DNA of 64,000 nucleotides from Actinomadura hibisca NBRC 15177 (lineage in GTDB: Bacteria > Actinomycetota > Actinomycetes > Streptosporangiales > Streptosporangiaceae). A model generated the notes under the pieces. It was not told the origin of the DNA and did not search any database. It saw nothing but the letters and a program-made list of their open reading frames with translations. The position numbers and the translations under genes are program-made. This document shows, piece after piece, positions 56,784 through 64,000 of this stretch. Within the stretch, counting starts at the first letter, position 1. Each line of letters opens with the position of its first letter. Location: assembly GCF_001552635.1 (NCBI RefSeq), contig NZ_BCRO01000025.1, forward strand, positions 1 to 64,000. The letters are read 5' to 3'.

Positions 56784-57332
56784 CTGTCCAGTCACGCTGT
56801 CTCCAGCACCGCCCGCCGCACGCGCATCGCCGGCGGCCTCGTCGCGGCCACCGCCGTGCTCACCCCCGTCCTCGCGGTCGGCAACACCACCACGGCCCAC
56901 GCCGCCACCCCGGTGGCCAAGGTCGTCAAGCAGGCCAAGAAGAAGTCCTGGGCCGAGCGCCAGAAGCTCGCCAAGAAGGCCGTGGCCTACGCCTACAAGA
57001 AGCGGGGCAAGCCCTACCGCTACGGCGCCACCGGCCCGAACGCCTTCGACTGCTCGGGCCTGGTCCAGTGGTCCTACAAGAAGGCTGGAGTCCAGCTCCC
57101 CCGCGTGACCGGCTCGCAGTACCGGGCCGTCAAGAACAAGGTGGCCTGGAAGAACCTCTCCCCGGGCGACCTGGTGTTCTTCAACGGCAAGAGCCATGTC
57201 GGCATGGTGGCCAAGAAGAAGGGCCGCACCCTTTACATGATCCACGCCCCGCACACGGGCAGCCATGTGAAGGTCGTGAAGCTCGACAGCTACCGCAAGC
57301 GCACCTTCGCCGGCGCCGTCCGCCCCTACTGA
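56784..57332 (+). CDS. Secreted NlpC/P60 peptidase, probable CTG start
   Basis: The 182-residue secreted enzyme has a signal segment (about 14-40, ending TTAHAATPVAKV), a short basic linker and an NlpC/P60 domain with Cys in NAFDCSGLVQWSYKKAG, His in SHVGMVAKKKGRTLYMIHAP, and a C-terminal VRPY. In this frame the only start codon well spaced from GAAGGAG is CTG 56784; an in-frame GTG at 56856 would cut off the signal peptide and has no ribosome site. So the gene likely begins with CTG. Expression is controlled by c-di-AMP riboswitch 1. It probably cleaves peptidoglycan stems. Confidence 0.82.
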   Translation: MSSHAVSSTARRTRIAGGLVAATAVLTPVLAVGNTTTAHAATPVAKVVKQAKKKSWAERQKLAKKAVAYAYKKRGKPYRYGATGPNAFDCSGLVQWSYKKAGVQLPRVTGSQYRAVKNKVAWKNLSPGDLVFFNGKSHVGMVAKKKGRTLYMIHAPHTGSHVKVVKLDSYRKRTFAGAVRPY

Positions 57333-57454
57333 CGGCGGCCCCGCGCCAGGGCGCGGCCGTCCGCCCCCTCGGGCGGCCGCGCCCCTCCCCCCTTGCCTCA
57401 CACTCCCGTTCCGGGAGATCGACCGAAAACCACGTTCGGGCGCGAACGCGCCCA

Positions 57455-57598
57455 CCGCCGAGTTCGCCGTGCCCATCACGGGCCGCGGAGCCGGGGACCC
57501 AACGTCCCACGGGGTGAATCGGCCGCCACGCGGCCGTAGGGCAGCTTCCACGCCCGAACCCGTCAGCTAACCCGGTAGGCGGTATGGAAGCCGAGGAG
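57455..57598 (+). promoter_or_regulatory. ydaO-yuaA (cyclic di-AMP) riboswitch 2
   Basis: It has the same blocks as riboswitch 1: CGCCGA (57456-57461), CCGGGGACCCAAC, GGGGTGAATCGGCC, GCCGTAGGGCAGCTTCC, CGCCCGAACCCGTCAGCTAA and CCCGGTAGGCG. They are followed by CCGAGGAG and the TTG start at 57607. Its P1-like arms are shorter and the peripheral hairpin of copy 1 is missing. It serves the CHAP protein gene, so two adjacent genes carry two separate copies of one riboswitch. Confidence 0.93.
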
Positions 57599-57606
57599 AT
57601 CCTTCT

Positions 57607-58374
57607 TTGTCCGGCAAGCACCGCAAGCCCACCGCCCTGACCCTGACCCTGCGCGCCACCGGCACCTTCGTCGCCGGCGCCGCCGTCATCGGCACCGCCG
57701 CCACGGCCGCCTCCGCCACCGTGTCCGTCCCCGGGCAGGACGCCCCGGCGCACGGCCCCCTGGCCTCCACGCAGCTGGCCGCCGCGCCGCAGCAGGCCCC
57801 CGCCAAGATCCCCGCCAAGGCCGCAGAGAAGCCCACCGGCAAGGCCGCCGAGCACGCCGCCGCCGGGAAGGCCGCCCCGAAGAAGCGCCCCACCGCCGAC
57901 GACGCCATCAAGATGGCCAAGTCCCAGGTCGGGGTGAAGGAGAACTCCAACGGCGAGACCAAGTACCAGGACTGGTACATGACCACCTCGCGCGCCCGCG
58001 AGACCGTCAAGCGCGACGGCGGCTCCATCCAGGGCTACAACGACGCCCAGTGGTGCAGCATGTTCGTCTCCTGGCTGGGCGAGCGGCTGGACTTCAACGA
58101 CCAGTTCGGCGAGGACGCCTGGACCGTCGAGCACGCCCGCTTCTTCCAGAAGGAGGGCCGCTGGGGCACCAAGCCCAAGCCCGGCGCGATCGTCTTCTTC
58201 GCCTGGGACGGCGGCAAGGGCAACCACGACATCGTGCACGTCGGCATGGTGATCAAGGACAACGGGGACGGCACCGTCAAGACCGTCGAGGGCAACACCG
58301 GCAACGCCGTGCAGATCAAGACGCGCAACACCGCGCAGATCGTCGGCTACGGCTACCCGGACTACGCCAAGTAA
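57607..58374 (+). CDS. Secreted CHAP-domain amidase/endopeptidase
   Basis: The 255-residue protein has a signal segment (about 12-38; ALTLTLRATGTFVAGAAVIG, cleavage near ATVSVPG), a Lys/Ala/Pro-rich linker and a CHAP domain. The catalytic Cys is in NDAQWCSMFVSWLGE, His in GNHDIVHVGMVIKDNG and the third residue in TVEGN. CHAP enzymes cut peptidoglycan amide bonds. The start is TTG 57607, with GAGGAG upstream. It is regulated by c-di-AMP riboswitch 2. Confidence 0.9.
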   Translation: MSGKHRKPTALTLTLRATGTFVAGAAVIGTAATAASATVSVPGQDAPAHGPLASTQLAAAPQQAPAKIPAKAAEKPTGKAAEHAAAGKAAPKKRPTADDAIKMAKSQVGVKENSNGETKYQDWYMTTSRARETVKRDGGSIQGYNDAQWCSMFVSWLGERLDFNDQFGEDAWTVEHARFFQKEGRWGTKPKPGAIVFFAWDGGKGNHDIVHVGMVIKDNGDGTVKTVEGNTGNAVQIKTRNTAQIVGYGYPDYAK

Positions 58375-58431
58375 TCCGGGCCGGTGACCGGGGTCCCGCG
58401 ACCTGTCCGCCCAGGTCCGTGCCGGTCCGCA

Positions 58432-58437
58432 TAGGAT
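58432..58437 (+). promoter_or_regulatory. -10 element TAGGAT of the gluzincin gene
   Basis: TAGGAT ends 7 nt before ATG 58445; no ribosome site precedes it, in line with the leaderless pattern. Confidence 0.45.
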
Positions 58438-58444
58438 CGCCCGC

Positions 58445-59749
58445 ATGACCCGGGACCCCGCCGAACCAGACGGCCCCGCCGCCCCGCCGGAACCCTCCGG
58501 CCGGGCGGCGGGGCCGTTCGCGCGCCGGCGGGTCCTCGTGCTGGCCGCCGCCGCGACCGCCGCCTGCCTGGCCGCCGGGCTGGGCCTGGCCGCCGCGTCG
58601 ACGGACGCCCCCGCCGCCCCGCCGGACGCCGCCCGCTCCCCCGCCCCCGCGTCCGCCCTGGACCGCCGGGCCGCCGAGACCGTCCTCGCCAACCGGGCCC
58701 GCGCCGTGCGCGACCGGGACCGCACCGCCTTCCTGGCCACCGTCGCCACCGCCCCGGCCGCCTTCCAGCAAGCCCAGGCGCAACTGTTCGACAACCTGCG
58801 CAAGCTGCCCCTGGACGACTGGCGGGAGCGGGTCGCGGGCGTCGAGAACGGGGACGGCCCCGGCGCCGTCACCGTCCGGGTGGCCCTCAGCTACCGCCTC
58901 GGCGGCTACGACCGCGCCCCGGTCACCCGGACCCGCTACCTGGCGTTCGCGCCCCGCTCGGGCACCTGGGTGATCAGCGGGCTCCCCGCGCGCGGCCCCG
59001 GCGACGCCGAGATGTGGGACGGCGGCCCGCTGACGGTGGTGCGCGGCCGCTCCAGCCTGGTCGTCGGGGACGCCCCGGGACTGCCGGAGATCGCCCGGCG
59101 GCTCGACCGCGCCGTCCCGGCCGTCTCGCAGGTCACCGGCACCGGCTGGCCGCGCCGCGCGGTCGTGCTGGCCCCGGCCGGACCGGAGCGGGCGAGCGCG
59201 CTGGCCGGGCCCGACCGGGACCTCACCGAGATCGCGGCGCTGGCCGTGGTCACCGGGGACGCCGCCCCCGGCGGCGGCGACCGGATCATCGTCTCCCCCG
59301 CGACCTTCGCCCGCCTGAACGAGCTGGGCCGCGAGGTCGTGCTCACCCACGAGCTGACCCACATCGCCACCGGCGGCGCCCGCGACGGCCGCACCCCGGT
59401 CTGGCTGATCGAGGGCCTGGCCGACTACGTCGGCTACCGGAAGGCGAAGGTGGGGGTGCGCGCGGCCGCCGGGGAGCTGGCCCGCGACGTCGCCGCCGGG
59501 CGGCTGCCCGACGCGCTGCCCGGCCCCGACGCGTTCGAGGGCGGCTCCGCGCGGCTCGCCCAGTCCTACCAGGAGTCGTGGCTGGCCTGCCGGATGATCG
59601 TCGAGCGGTACGGTGAGGCGACCCTGCTCCGGCTCTACCGGGCCGCCGGGCGCATGTTCGAGGACGCCGCGCTGCGCTCGGCGCTGGGCGTGGACCGGGC
59701 GCGCTTCACCGCGCAGTGGCGCGACTACCTGCGGAGGGAATTGCGTTGA
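58445..59749 (+). CDS. Membrane-anchored gluzincin metallopeptidase-like protein
   Basis: The 434-residue protein has a basic N-terminus and a hydrophobic segment (about 28-52; RRVLVLAAAATAACLAAGLGLAAA), then an extracellular NTF2-like part. A zinc peptidase-like domain follows with LTHELTHIATGG (HExxH) and, 22 residues on, WLIEGLADYVGY (third ligand Glu), the M1/gluzincin pattern. It is translated together with the M48 gene (TTGA overlap). Substrate unknown. It resembles actinobacterial lipoprotein-like peptidases of ~430 residues, but there is no lipobox. Confidence 0.82.
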   Translation: MTRDPAEPDGPAAPPEPSGRAAGPFARRRVLVLAAAATAACLAAGLGLAAASTDAPAAPPDAARSPAPASALDRRAAETVLANRARAVRDRDRTAFLATVATAPAAFQQAQAQLFDNLRKLPLDDWRERVAGVENGDGPGAVTVRVALSYRLGGYDRAPVTRTRYLAFAPRSGTWVISGLPARGPGDAEMWDGGPLTVVRGRSSLVVGDAPGLPEIARRLDRAVPAVSQVTGTGWPRRAVVLAPAGPERASALAGPDRDLTEIAALAVVTGDAAPGGGDRIIVSPATFARLNELGREVVLTHELTHIATGGARDGRTPVWLIEGLADYVGYRKAKVGVRAAAGELARDVAAGRLPDALPGPDAFEGGSARLAQSYQESWLACRMIVERYGEATLLRLYRAAGRMFEDAALRSALGVDRARFTAQWRDYLRRELR

Positions 59750-61125
59750 GCGAGCCCGCGGCCGAACCCGCCTCCGAGCCCGTTTCCGGGCCTGGCGTGG
59801 AGCGGAAGCCCCGGCGGGCCGCCCTGATCACCGCGCTGCTGCTGTTCGCGGCGGTCGGGGTGATCCTGGTGGTCACCACGCCCTGGAACCCGCTGCCGGG
59901 ACACGTGCCGGGCGGCCGCGCCACCCCCGATCCCGCGCTGGACTTCACCCCGGCCCAGATCGCACGCTCCCGCGCCTTCGACGACGCGCTCAACCCCGTC
60001 GCCTACGGCCGCCTGGTCGTCGGGCTGCTGGTGGTGCTGGCCCTCGGGCTGACCCCGCTGGGCGCGCGCCTGATCGGCCGGACCACCGCCCGCGTGCGGC
60101 GCTGGCCGCTGCGCGTCATGGTCGCGGCGGCCGTGCTGGCGGTGGTGTTGCGGCTGGCGGCGCTGCCGTTCGGCGTCTGGGGCGAGTCGGTGCTGCGCCG
60201 CTACGGCCTGTCCACCCAGTCCTGGCCCGCCTGGCTGCTCGACCAGCTCAAGTCGCTGGCGGTCGCCTGGGTGATGTGGACGATCGTCCTGCTGCTGCTG
60301 TTCGCGCTGGTGCGGCGCTTCCCCCGCTACTGGTGGACCGGGGCCGCCGCCGGGGCGTTCGTGCTGGTGGTCGCCGGGTCGTTCCTGTACCCGGTGGCGG
60401 TGGAGCCGGTGTTCAACAAGTTCCACTCGCTGCCCGCCGGGACGTTGCGCACCGACCTGCTGGCGATGGCCGAGCGGGACGGGGTGCCGGTCGAGGACGT
60501 GCTGGTCGCCGACGCCTCGCGCCGCACCACCTCGCTGAACGCCTACGTGTCGGGCTTCGGCTCCACCCGCCGCATCGTCGTCTACGACACGCTGCTGAAG
60601 TCGCCGCCCGCCCGGATCGAGTCGATCGTGGCGCACGAGCTGGGCCACGCCAAGAACAACGACGTCCCGGCGGGCACGATGATCGGCGCGCTGGGCGTGG
60701 CGGGCGCGGTATGCGTGTTGTACCTGCTGCTGTCGTCGCCCCGGCTGCTGCGCCGCGCGGGCGTTCCGGAGCGGGACGGGTCCGGGGTGAACGGCGGGGA
60801 CGGCCCGGCCGACGTCCGGACCGTGGCGCTGCTGCTCGCGCTGTTCGCCGTCGCCATGCAGATCGGCGGCCCGGTGCAGAACCTCATCAGCCGCCACATC
60901 GAGGCCCGCGCCGACGTCCACGCCCTGGACCTCACCCGCGACCCCGGCACGTTCGTGTCGATGCAGCACGAGCTGTCGGTGCGCAACATCTCCGACCTCA
61001 CCCCCAACGGCCTCGAACGGCTGCTGTGGATGTCGCACCCCGCCGGGCCCGAGCGCATCGCGATGGCCCGGGACTGGGCCAGGATGCACGGCGTCCCGGC
61101 CCCGCCTCCCCTCAACCGGCGGTAG
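59746..61125 (+). CDS. M48-family (CAAX/Ste24-like) metallopeptidase
   Basis: The 459-residue membrane peptidase has about seven helices. The zinc motif IVAHELGHAKNN (HExxH) lies on the cytoplasmic side between helices, and the third ligand Glu is in RHIEARADVHAL. Ste24/HtpX-type enzymes cut membrane proteins near the bilayer. Start TTG 59746 overlaps the upstream stop by 4 bp (TTGA), with GGAGGG 7 nt before, so the two peptidases form an operon. A 16-residue acidic loop (RDGSGVNGGDGPADV) lies between the motif and the last helix pair. Confidence 0.88.
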   Translation: MSEPAAEPASEPVSGPGVERKPRRAALITALLLFAAVGVILVVTTPWNPLPGHVPGGRATPDPALDFTPAQIARSRAFDDALNPVAYGRLVVGLLVVLALGLTPLGARLIGRTTARVRRWPLRVMVAAAVLAVVLRLAALPFGVWGESVLRRYGLSTQSWPAWLLDQLKSLAVAWVMWTIVLLLLFALVRRFPRYWWTGAAAGAFVLVVAGSFLYPVAVEPVFNKFHSLPAGTLRTDLLAMAERDGVPVEDVLVADASRRTTSLNAYVSGFGSTRRIVVYDTLLKSPPARIESIVAHELGHAKNNDVPAGTMIGALGVAGAVCVLYLLLSSPRLLRRAGVPERDGSGVNGGDGPADVRTVALLLALFAVAMQIGGPVQNLISRHIEARADVHALDLTRDPGTFVSMQHELSVRNISDLTPNGLERLLWMSHPAGPERIAMARDWARMHGVPAPPPLNRR

Positions 61126-61144
61126 GGCCTCCAGGAGCGGAAAA

Positions 61145-61191
61145 GCGGTGAGCCCGCCTCTCCACCATGACGTGGAGGACGGGCTCACCGC
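61145..61191. terminator. Hairpin terminator after the M48 gene
   Basis: GCGGTGAGCCCG (61145-61156) pairs with CGGGCTCACCGC (61180-61191), with an internal CTCCAC/GTGGAG stem. It lies between convergent genes (M48 and L,D-transpeptidase). Confidence 0.7.
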
Positions 61192-61216
61192 GCAAGGGGT
61201 GGCTCAGGCGGGTGGC

Positions 61217-62455
61217 TCAGGCCGGCGCGGGGTCCTGCGGCCCGGCCGTGACCGACCGCTTCAGGGCGCTGCCCTTCACCCAGTCGTCCCAGTCGAGCTG
61301 CCAGTAGCCCCAGCCGTTCTCGGGTTCCAGCTCGCGCTTGGAACCGGTCACCTTGAACGGGTCGCCCCGGTAGGAGAAGTTGTAGAACCAGCGCGCGTTC
61401 GCCGGGCTGGCGTTGACGCAGCCGTGGCTGACGTTGTTGTTGCCCTGCGAGCCCACCGACCAGGGCGCGCTGTGCACGTACTCGCCGCTGTTGGAGATCC
61501 GCACGGCCGAGTGCACGACCTGGCGGTAGTAGTCGGGGCAACCCTTGGGGCAGCCGACCGTGGTGGAGTCCATGACCACCGGACTGTCCTTGTCCATGGT
61601 CAGGTGGTCGCCGTTGGTGGTGGTGTACTTCAGCAGCCCGCCCTTGCCCATCGACACGGGCATGCGGCGGACGGTCTTGCCGTTCTTCTTCACCACCAGG
61701 ATGTGGTCGTTCTCGCTGGCGCGGCTGATGTGCTCGTCGCCGATGCGGAAGTTCACCGTCTGGTTGCGCTCGCCCCACACGCCCTTGGCCATCCGCACGC
61801 CGCTCAGGTGCGCGCGGAAGGTGACCTTCGTCTGCCGGGGCCAGTGCTTGCGGGTCCGGAACACCACGCTCTGGTCGCCGAACCAGTGCCAGGCGCCCTC
61901 GACCGGCTTGGCCGACCGCACCTCCAGCGCCCGCTCCACCGCCGCCTTCTCGGTGACCGCCTGGTCGAACCGGAGGATGATCGGGATGCCGACCCCGACG
62001 GTCTCCTTGTCGTAGGGCGCCTCGACGTTGGTGGCCAGCGTCCTCTTCACCTTGGCGGTGCGGAAGGTCCGGGTGACCGTCGCGGTCCTGCCGTCGCGGC
62101 CCAGCCCCGTCGCGGTGACGGTGTACTCGGTGTCGGGGTTCAGCGCCCAGCGCGAGCGCCAGCCGGTCCGGCCGGGCTGCATCTGCCCCTCGACCGGTTC
62201 GCCCTTGGTGGTGACGGTGACGTTCTCGACCGTGCCGCTCCGCGCCTGCACGGTGATGGGGCTGTCGGGCCGCACCCGGCCCGCCTGCTCGGCGGGCGAG
62301 AGCGTCAGGTCGACGGCTTCCTTGACGGCCACCGCCTTCGTCGGGGCGCCGCTGCCACCGGAACAGGCCGCGGCCCCCGCCGCCATCGTCGCGCCGAGCA
62401 GCAGGGCGGTGGCCCACCGCCCCCGGTCCGCCGATCCTGAGACGCCGCCGCGCAC
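61217..62455 (-). CDS. L,D-transpeptidase lipoprotein with Ig-like domains
   Basis: The enzyme makes 3-3 cross-links in peptidoglycan outside the cell. The 412-residue protein has a lipoprotein-like signal (ATALLLGATMAAGAAACSGG), two Ig-like domains (about 50-260; SPITVQARSGTVENVTV, IILRFDQAVTEKAAVERALEV) and a YkuD domain with HILVVKKNGK, the conserved His in VHSAPWSVG and the catalytic motif SHGCVNASPANARWFY. A C-terminal extension rich in Trp (NGWGYWQLDWDDW) is typical of LdtMt2-like enzymes. The start is either GTG 62455 or TTG 62461; both have only a G-run upstream. Confidence 0.9.
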   Translation of the reverse strand: MRGGVSGSADRGRWATALLLGATMAAGAAACSGGSGAPTKAVAVKEAVDLTLSPAEQAGRVRPDSPITVQARSGTVENVTVTTKGEPVEGQMQPGRTGWRSRWALNPDTEYTVTATGLGRDGRTATVTRTFRTAKVKRTLATNVEAPYDKETVGVGIPIILRFDQAVTEKAAVERALEVRSAKPVEGAWHWFGDQSVVFRTRKHWPRQTKVTFRAHLSGVRMAKGVWGERNQTVNFRIGDEHISRASENDHILVVKKNGKTVRRMPVSMGKGGLLKYTTTNGDHLTMDKDSPVVMDSTTVGCPKGCPDYYRQVVHSAVRISNSGEYVHSAPWSVGSQGNNNVSHGCVNASPANARWFYNFSYRGDPFKVTGSKRELEPENGWGYWQLDWDDWVKGSALKRSVTAGPQDPAPA

Positions 62456-62545
62456 CGTCAACCCCCGGTCGTCACTGTGTACATCGTCACTGCAGGCAAA
62501 CAAACGCGTCCGCAGCGTGGTCGCCGGGACGTGGCCCATTATGAA

Positions 62546-62584
62546 GGGGGCCGGCACCCGCGCGAACGCGAAACACCGGCCCCC
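62546..62584 (-). terminator. Terminator of ctaD-ctaF
   Basis: GGGGGCCGG (62546-62554) pairs with CCGGCCCCC (62576-62584), 18 bp beyond the ctaF stop on the minus strand. Confidence 0.65.
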
Positions 62585-62601
62585 TGGGGTTCCTTTGCCG
62601 A

Positions 62602-63012
62602 TCAGTGGCTGAAGTGCCCCCGGTAGTACTCGAAGACCAGCCCGATCGTGGCCATGACGGCGGCGCAGACGCCGGCGAGGACCAGCCACCAGCCGAACAC
62701 CACGCCGAGCGCGATGGCGGCGGCCGACAGGGCCACGAACAGCGGCCACCAGCTGTGCGGGCTGAAGAAACCCAGCTCGCCGGCCGCGTCCGCGATCTCA
62801 CCCTCGGGGTCGTCCTCGTACAGCGGCCCGCCGTTGGCGTTCTCCAGCCGGCGGATCGTGAAGTGGATGTAGAACCCGATCAGCCCGGCCAGGCCGACGG
62901 CCAGGGCCATCGCCGTGGTGCCGGTCCAGTCCTTCGACCAGAGCCAGTAGACGACGTCGGTGGCGAGGAAGAACAGCGCGCACCCGTAGAACATGAACGC
63001 CTGAACGCGCAT
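62602..63012 (-). CDS. ctaF: Cytochrome c oxidase subunit 4 (CtaF)
   Basis: The 136-residue actinobacterial-type aa3 oxidase subunit IV has four helices in two pairs (FYGCALFFLATDVVYWLW, AMALAVGLAGLIGFYIHFTI; WPLFVALSAAAIALGVVFGWW, GVCAAVMATIGLVFEYYRG). An acidic loop (YEDDPEGEIADAAGELGFFSPHSWWP) lies between the pairs. It stabilises the bc1-aa3 supercomplex. ATG 63012 lies 3 bp beyond the ctaD stop. A ctaC gene would be expected upstream of ctaD, beyond the window. Confidence 0.94.
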   Translation of the reverse strand: MRVQAFMFYGCALFFLATDVVYWLWSKDWTGTTAMALAVGLAGLIGFYIHFTIRRLENANGGPLYEDDPEGEIADAAGELGFFSPHSWWPLFVALSAAAIALGVVFGWWLVLAGVCAAVMATIGLVFEYYRGHFSH

Positions 63013-63015
63013 GGG

Positions 63016-64000
63016 TTACTTCCCCCCCTCGTACTTCTTCTTGGCTTCCTTGGACTCCAGCACGCCGGTGCCCGTGGAGGCCCGCGCGGCCGCCGCGCCC
63101 GCAAGCTCGCCCTTGGCGCCCACGTGCGGGTGGTGCAGGTCGAACGCCGGACGCTCGGAGCGGATCCGCGGGATGGAGTTGAAGTTGTGCCGCGGCGGCG
63201 GGCAGGAGGTGGTCCACTCCAGCGAGCAGCCGTAGCCCCACGGGTCGTCGACCTCGACCTTCAGGCCCTTCTTGTGCGTGATGTACACGTTGTAGAAGAA
63301 GGGCAGCAGCGAGCAGCCGAGGATGAACGAGAAGATCGTGGAGACCTGGTTCAGCCCGACGAACTCGTCGGCGTAGTCGGCGTAGCGGCGCGGCATGCCG
63401 GCCGCGCCCAGCCAGTGCTGCACCAGGAAGGTGCCGTGGAACCCGATGAACAGCAGCCAGAAGTGCACCTTGCCGAGCCGGTCGTTCAGCATCTTGCCGG
63501 TGAACTTGGGCCACCAGAAGTAGAAGCCGGCGAACATCGCGAACACCACCGTGCCGAACACGACGTAGTGGAAGTGCGCCACCACGAAGTAGGAGTCCGA
63601 CAGCTGGAAGTCCATCGGCGGCGAGGCCAGGATGACGCCGGTCAGGCCACCGAACAGGAAGGTGACCAGGAAGCCGAGCGACCACAACATGGGCGACTCG
63701 AACGTTAGTTGTCCTCGCCAGATCGTCCCGACCCAGTTGAAGAACTTCACCCCCGTGGGCACGGCGATGAGGAACGTCATGAAGGAGAAGAACGGCAGCA
63801 GCACCTGGCCGGTCACGAACATGTGGTGCGCCCACACCGTGATCGACAGGCCCGCGATGGTGATGGTGGCGAACACCAGGCCCACGTAGCCGAAGATCGG
63901 CTTGCGGCTGAACACCGGAAGGATCTCGGTCACGATGCCGAAGAAGGGCAACGCGATGATGTAGACCTCGGGGTGGCCGAAGAACCAGAACAGGTGCTGC
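63016..64000 (-). CDS. ctaD: Cytochrome c oxidase subunit I, 5' truncated by the window
   Basis: The C-terminal ~327 residues of the aa3 oxidase catalytic subunit. The frame runs through the window end ([20 protein letters not shown], the CuB/haem a3 region). Further blocks are [56 protein letters not shown] and [22 protein letters not shown]. The haem a/a3 His residues in VAHFHYV are present. It ends with a Lys-rich tail ([11 protein letters not shown]). The N-terminal helices lie outside the window. Confidence 0.96.
   Translation of the reverse strand, partial: QHLFWFFGHPEVYIIALPFFGIVTEILPVFSRKPIFGYVGLVFATITIAGLSITVWAHHMFVTGQVLLPFFSFMTFLIAVPTGVKFFNWVGTIWRGQLTFESPMLWSLGFLVTFLFGGLTGVILASPPMDFQLSDSYFVVAHFHYVVFGTVVFAMFAGFYFWWPKFTGKMLNDRLGKVHFWLLFIGFHGTFLVQHWLGAAGMPRRYADYADEFVGLNQVSTIFSFILGCSLLPFFYNVYITHKKGLKVEVDDPWGYGCSLEWTTSCPPPRHNFNSIPRIRSERPAFDLHHPHVGAKGELAGAAAARASTGTGVLESKEAKKKYEGGK

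Noticed and set aside
1-64000. Mobile elements, phage or integrase genes, rRNA/tRNA genes, secondary-metabolite megasynthases
   Set aside because: None recognised on either strand; the window is a largely conserved chromosomal core with a few accessory genes.

Overview
This is a 64 kb, very GC-rich (roughly three quarters G+C by eye) stretch of actinobacterial chromosome. There are no rRNA or tRNA genes, no insertion sequences, no phage genes and no CRISPR array. Gene content and order match the conserved actinobacterial block that in Mycobacterium tuberculosis runs roughly from Rv2178c to Rv2200c (DAHP synthase, acyltransferase, SRPBCC protein, fadD15, pimB, NlpC/P60, DEDDh exonuclease, trpD, ctaE-qcrCAB, ctaF, ctaD). 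It also resembles the Streptomyces macRS/glk/pfk neighbourhood. XRE-DUF5753/DUF397 and DUF5954 proteins, together with the base composition, suggest a filamentous actinomycete, perhaps Streptosporangiales (Actinomadura-like). The genus is inference.

Layout: 0-6.6 kb holds endonuclease IV and, on the minus strand, a LytS/LytTR two-component system with a sodium:solute symporter, plus a YedY-like molybdopterin oxidoreductase. 6.6-10.2 kb holds the DAHP synthase gene aroF behind an aromatic-codon leader peptide and terminator (an attenuator), an EamA exporter behind a second candidate leader peptide, and a DUF5954 protein. 10.2-12.6 kb carries thiI and a 6-phosphofructokinase with the residue signature of pyrophosphate-dependent enzymes. 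12.7-15.0 kb is a three-gene overlapping operon: a membrane protein with a Gly/Cys tail, a DUF692-type iron enzyme and a small partner. It looks like a RiPP-style cysteine-modifying system acting on a membrane-anchored substrate and is the best candidate for undescribed biology here. 15-24.6 kb has MacRS, a PlsC acyltransferase, an XRE/DUF397 pair, glucokinase, a small Cys-motif protein, an SRPBCC protein, a metallophosphoesterase and CutC.

24.8-28.7 kb has two tandem long-chain acyl-CoA synthetases, each with its own ribosome site and terminator. 28.7-35.3 kb holds a NAD-binding protein, secreted DUF1996 and DUF4142 proteins, and an electron-transfer cluster (NuoF-like flavoprotein fused to a ferredoxin, a ferric-reductase-like membrane protein, and a degenerate LytM protein). 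35.5-37.4 kb is a TetR/MFS pair with two operator palindromes in the intergenic promoter. 37.5-43.9 kb has a penicillin-binding protein, a baeRF-type protein, a lipase-like hydrolase and PimB. 44-48.4 kb is the qcrB-qcrA-qcrC-ctaE respiratory operon (minus strand), and the right edge carries ctaF and a truncated ctaD, so bc1 and aa3 components flank a cell-wall block.

The block at 48.6-62.5 kb contains a pseudo-receiver protein, trpD, an AsnC-type ligand-binding protein, a rhomboid protease, a DEDDh/GIY-YIG nuclease, a NYN ribonuclease, three secreted cysteine peptidases (two behind separate c-di-AMP riboswitches of the ydaO type), two membrane/extracellular metallopeptidases and an L,D-transpeptidase. 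Its theme is envelope remodelling tied to c-di-AMP.

A feature repeated across the window is a TANNNT hexamer placed 6-7 nt before the start codon, without a Shine-Dalgarno sequence. It suggests leaderless transcripts for at least nine genes, including both leader peptides.
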